Source of the DNA: Rhodobacterales bacterium UBA3077 | GTDB taxonomy: Bacteria > Pseudomonadota > Alphaproteobacteria > Rhodobacterales > Rhodobacteraceae | Assembly: GCA_002366685.1 (NCBI GenBank) | Contig: DFBP01000240.1 | Coordinates: 1 to 16,449, forward strand | Length of the DNA stretch: 16,449 bases | Direction: 5' to 3' | Shown here: positions 14,638 to 16,449 of the stretch, piece after piece | Layout: every line of letters begins with the position of its first letter | Numbering within the stretch: position 1 is the stretch's first letter | The notes under the pieces: generated by a model | Told to the model about the DNA's origin: nothing | What the model saw: only the letters and a program-made list of their open reading frames with translations | The model's database searches: none | Position numbers and translations under genes: made by a program

Positions 14638-15759
14638 TAGCAAATCCCCTTTGGCCCTTTTTTCCTCAAAACTCGCGGCAAAATCATCTAGCGCACCGGC
14701 CTCAATTGCGCCACGAAGGCCTGCCATTAGCTCTTGATAATAGTGCAGGTTGTGCCACGTCATCAGCATCGACGAAATGATTTCATTGGCTTTGAAAACA
14801 TGGTGCAGATAAGCACGGGAATAGCTGCTGCACGCCGGGCAGGTGCATTCAGGGTCCAACGGGCGCGGGTCGTCCCGGTGGCGAGCATTTTTGATGTTGA
14901 TCGCACCCATGCGGGTGAGCGCTTGTCCGTTCCGACCCGAGCGCGAAGGCAATACACAGTCAAACATATCCACCCCGCGCTGAACGGCGCCAACGATATC
15001 ATCCGGTTTGCCAACGCCCATCAGGTAGCGTGGTTTTTCATCCGGCAACATCCCCGGCGCATAGTCGAGCACGTCAAACATTGCGTCCTGCCCTTCGCCC
15101 ACGGCCAAGCCACCAATGGCGTAACCGTCGAAATCAATGGCCTTGAGCGCATCGGCGCTTTCTTCGCGTTGCTCAGGAAAAACAGACCCCTGTTGGATAC
15201 CAAATAGCGCGTGATTTGGTCGGTCGCCAAAGGCGTCTTTCGAGCGCTGCGCCCATCTCATCGAGCGTTGCATTGAATCGAGCGAGACCTCGCGGGTCGC
15301 TGGAAACGGGGTGCATTCATCAAAGGCCATAACAATATCGGAGCCAAGCATACCCTGAATGTCCATGCTGGTCTCGGGAGACAGAAAATGCTCGGATCCA
15401 TCAACGTGACTTTTGAACTTTACACCTTCCTCGGTGAGTTTCCTCAGCCCCGTTAGGCTCATCACCTGAAACCCGCCGGAATCGGTCAGAATTGGCCCGG
15501 CCCAGTTCATGAACTTATGCAACCCGCCGAGGCGCTCCATCCGCTCTGCCCCCGGGCGCAGCATCAGGTGATAGGTATTGCCAAGCAAAATTTCAGCACC
15601 CGTGGCGGCCACACTTTCGGGCAACATGCCTTTTACCGTGGCGGCGGTGCCAACCGGCATAAAGGCCGGGGTCTGAATGTCGCCCCGTGCCGTGCTTACC
15701 ACACCACGCCGCGCCTTCCCGTCAACAGCCGAAATCTTATACCCGAATGATTTTGTCAT
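14629..15759 (-). CDS. tgt: tRNA-guanine transglycosylase
   Basis: Tgt swaps guanine 34 for preQ1 in tRNAs with GUN anticodons, the committed tRNA step of queuosine synthesis. The protein has 376 residues, the normal bacterial length. The general acid/base is D93 (LTDSGGFQVM) and the nucleophile is D267 (GVDMFDCVLPSRSGR). The zinc site is C305, C307, C310 and H336, with the same C-x-C-x2-C-x25-H spacing as the Zymomonas enzyme. The start is the ATG at 15757-15759 (MTKSFGYKISAVDGKARRG), with AGGGG five bases upstream. The frame stays open upstream to 15837 but overlaps the sufT start and lacks family likeness. queA and the other queuosine genes are not in the window. Confidence 0.97.
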   Translation of the reverse strand: MTKSFGYKISAVDGKARRGVVSTARGDIQTPAFMPVGTAATVKGMLPESVAATGAEILLGNTYHLMLRPGAERMERLGGLHKFMNWAGPILTDSGGFQVMSLTGLRKLTEEGVKFKSHVDGSEHFLSPETSMDIQGMLGSDIVMAFDECTPFPATREVSLDSMQRSMRWAQRSKDAFGDRPNHALFGIQQGSVFPEQREESADALKAIDFDGYAIGGLAVGEGQDAMFDVLDYAPGMLPDEKPRYLMGVGKPDDIVGAVQRGVDMFDCVLPSRSGRNGQALTRMGAINIKNARHRDDPRPLDPECTCPACSSYSRAYLHHVFKANEIISSMLMTWHNLHYYQELMAGLRGAIEAGALDDFAASFEEKRAKGDLLPV

Positions 15760-15768
15760 CTTTACCCC

Positions 15769-15797
15769 TAGACGTAGCGTTCCGTATTTCCTATATG
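15769..15797 (+). promoter_or_regulatory. Weak candidate promoter for sufT-sufA
   Basis: TAGACG (15769-15774) is followed after 17 bp by TATATG (15792-15797). Each box matches four of six consensus bases. It lies in the 66-bp divergent gap with tgt. Confidence 0.27.
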
Positions 15798-15825
15798 TTT
15801 TGTCAGGAATTCCAAGAGGCATATC

Positions 15826-16191
15826 ATGAACGCTCAATCAGAACCGCTGCTCGAGGGCACGCCGCTTATCAAGCCCTCCTCAACCGACCACCCTCTTTAC
15901 GAGTCGTTGGTTGAAGCTTGCCGAACTGTGCATGACCCGGAAATTCCGGTCAACATTTACGACCTTGGGCTGATATATACAATCGAGATTTCGGATGAAA
16001 ACCATGTTGAGGTTGCTATGTCGCTCACCGCACCGGGGTGCCCTGTAGCGGGAGAAATGCCGGGGTGGGTCGCCGAAGCTATCTCGCCAGTTGCAGGCGT
16101 AAAATCAGTGAATGTCGAGCTGGTCTGGGAACCACAATGGGGCATGGATATGATGTCTGACGAGGCGCGACTGGAATTAGGCTTTATGTAA
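15826..16191 (+). CDS. sufT: SufT-like Fe-S assembly protein (MIP18/DUF59 family)
   Basis: This 121-residue MIP18/DUF59 protein has the family motifs VHDPEIPVNIYDLGLIYTIEI (about 34-54) and MSLTAPGCPVAGEMP (about 65-79), with the conserved Cys in APGCP, and ends in WEPQWGMDMMSDEARLELGFM, a typical SufT C-terminus. SufT helps Fe-S cluster maturation, especially under high cluster demand, and does not itself need the SufBCD scaffold. The ATG at 15826 has AGAGG (15815-15819) six bases upstream. It is followed after 91 bp by sufA. The other suf genes are not in the window. It is a family relative of PaaD at 623-1072, from which it differs in lacking the Cys-rich tail. Confidence 0.92.
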   Translation: MNAQSEPLLEGTPLIKPSSTDHPLYESLVEACRTVHDPEIPVNIYDLGLIYTIEISDENHVEVAMSLTAPGCPVAGEMPGWVAEAISPVAGVKSVNVELVWEPQWGMDMMSDEARLELGFM

Positions 16192-16282
16192 AGCTGAGCC
16201 AACTGCGCCTGCGTAAATTGATCGCATGAACTTGTGTGAACAAGCGAAAACACGTATTTTTGCGGCAATGAAGGGAAATATA

Positions 16283-16449
16283 ATGTTTAGCATTCCGGGC
16301 AAGGCCGCAGTGTCCATGACGCCGCGCGCAACAAAGCAGATCACCAAACTCATGGAATCCGGCAGCAAAAAAGGTCTGCGCATCGGGGTCAAAAAAGGGG
16401 GCTGCGCGGGCATGGAATACACCATGGACTACGTGGAAGACATCGATCC
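16283..16449 (+). CDS. sufA: SufA/IscA-type Fe-S carrier protein (5' part, runs off window)
   Basis: The first 55 residues of a HesB/IscA-family A-type carrier are visible: MFSIPGKAAVSMTPRATKQITKLMESGSKKGLRIGVKKGGCAGMEYTMDYVEDID. The first of the three cluster-binding Cys residues is in KKGGCAG; the CGCG-type C-terminal pair lies beyond the edge. The start is the ATG at 16283 with AAGGGA (16271-16276) six bases upstream. In-frame ATGs at 16268 and 16226 exist but lack a Shine-Dalgarno and would add unrelated residues. A-type carriers deliver Fe-S clusters to apo-proteins. Confidence 0.93.
   Translation, partial: MFSIPGKAAVSMTPRATKQITKLMESGSKKGLRIGVKKGGCAGMEYTMDYVEDID

Noticed and set aside
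16231..16244. Hairpin CTTGT-GTGA-ACAAG between sufT and sufA as a terminator or riboswitch
   Set aside because: Only a 5-bp stem with no T-run and no recognisable riboswitch core; probably chance.
16226..16282. Longer sufA start at 16226 adding 19 residues, or at 16268 adding 5
   Set aside because: Neither has a Shine-Dalgarno; AAGGGA lies at the right distance before the ATG at 16283, and the shorter protein begins like other family members.
1..16449. CRISPR arrays, insertion sequences, prophage or attachment sites
   Set aside because: No direct repeats with regular spacing, no transposase or integrase, and no duplication of the tRNA-Leu 3' end were seen.

Overview
The window comes from an alphaproteobacterium, most likely a Rhodobacterales (roseobacter-type) genome. 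This rests on protein flavour (the methionyl-tRNA synthetase begins PYINGIKHLGNLVGS), on gene content (a paa operon, a ycjX/ycjF pair, and sufT followed by sufA) and on moderate GC. No database search was possible, so the placement is inference. The region is gene-dense chromosome. The largest gene-free gaps are about 150-185 bp (3085-3231, 9544-9728, 11404-11584, 13982-14157); they hold candidate promoters, an operator-like palindrome, a tRNA and terminators. I see no phage, transposon, CRISPR array or other mobile element.

Layout. (1) Positions 1-3084, minus strand: phenylacetyl-CoA epoxidase operon paaABCDE, with paaE running off the left edge. paaB, paaC and paaD look intact. paaA carries a one-base deletion frameshift near 2894, and paaE carries an in-frame TGA at 25-27 where a Trp codon is expected, so the pathway's entry enzyme looks broken or decaying. 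A 22-bp palindrome overlaps a plausible paaA promoter. (2) 3232-4068, plus: EamA/DMT-family permease, divergent from paa. (3) 4071-6950, minus: a translationally coupled set ycjX - GNAT acetyltransferase - ycjF. (4) 6989-9543, plus: truA and metG (tRNA modification and charging). (5) 9729-11249, plus: an exported metallophosphatase/5'-nucleotidase-family protein with altered metal-site residues, followed by a strong terminator. (6) 11317-11403, minus: tRNA-Leu(UAA) with its own promoter. (7) 11585-13981, minus: lon protease with its own terminator and a heat-shock-like promoter. (8) 14158-14607, plus: a DUF1810 protein, possibly from a leaderless mRNA. (9) 14629-15759, minus: tgt (queuosine tRNA modification). 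(10) 15826 to the right edge, plus: sufT and the start of sufA (Fe-S cluster assembly).

Most of the window is housekeeping: RNA modification and charging (truA, metG, tgt, tRNA-Leu), protein quality control (lon), a stress-linked GTPase pair (ycjX/ycjF) and Fe-S assembly (sufT, sufA). The accessory part is the paa operon. Its products would normally epoxidise the ring of phenylacetyl-CoA using a PaaA-PaaC diiron oxygenase core, with PaaB as linker, PaaD as maturation factor and PaaE as the electron donor. I did not find a clearly new system. The most notable observations are the two independent lesions in paaA and paaE, the acetyltransferase embedded between ycjX and ycjF, and the altered metal-ligand set of the exported metallophosphatase.
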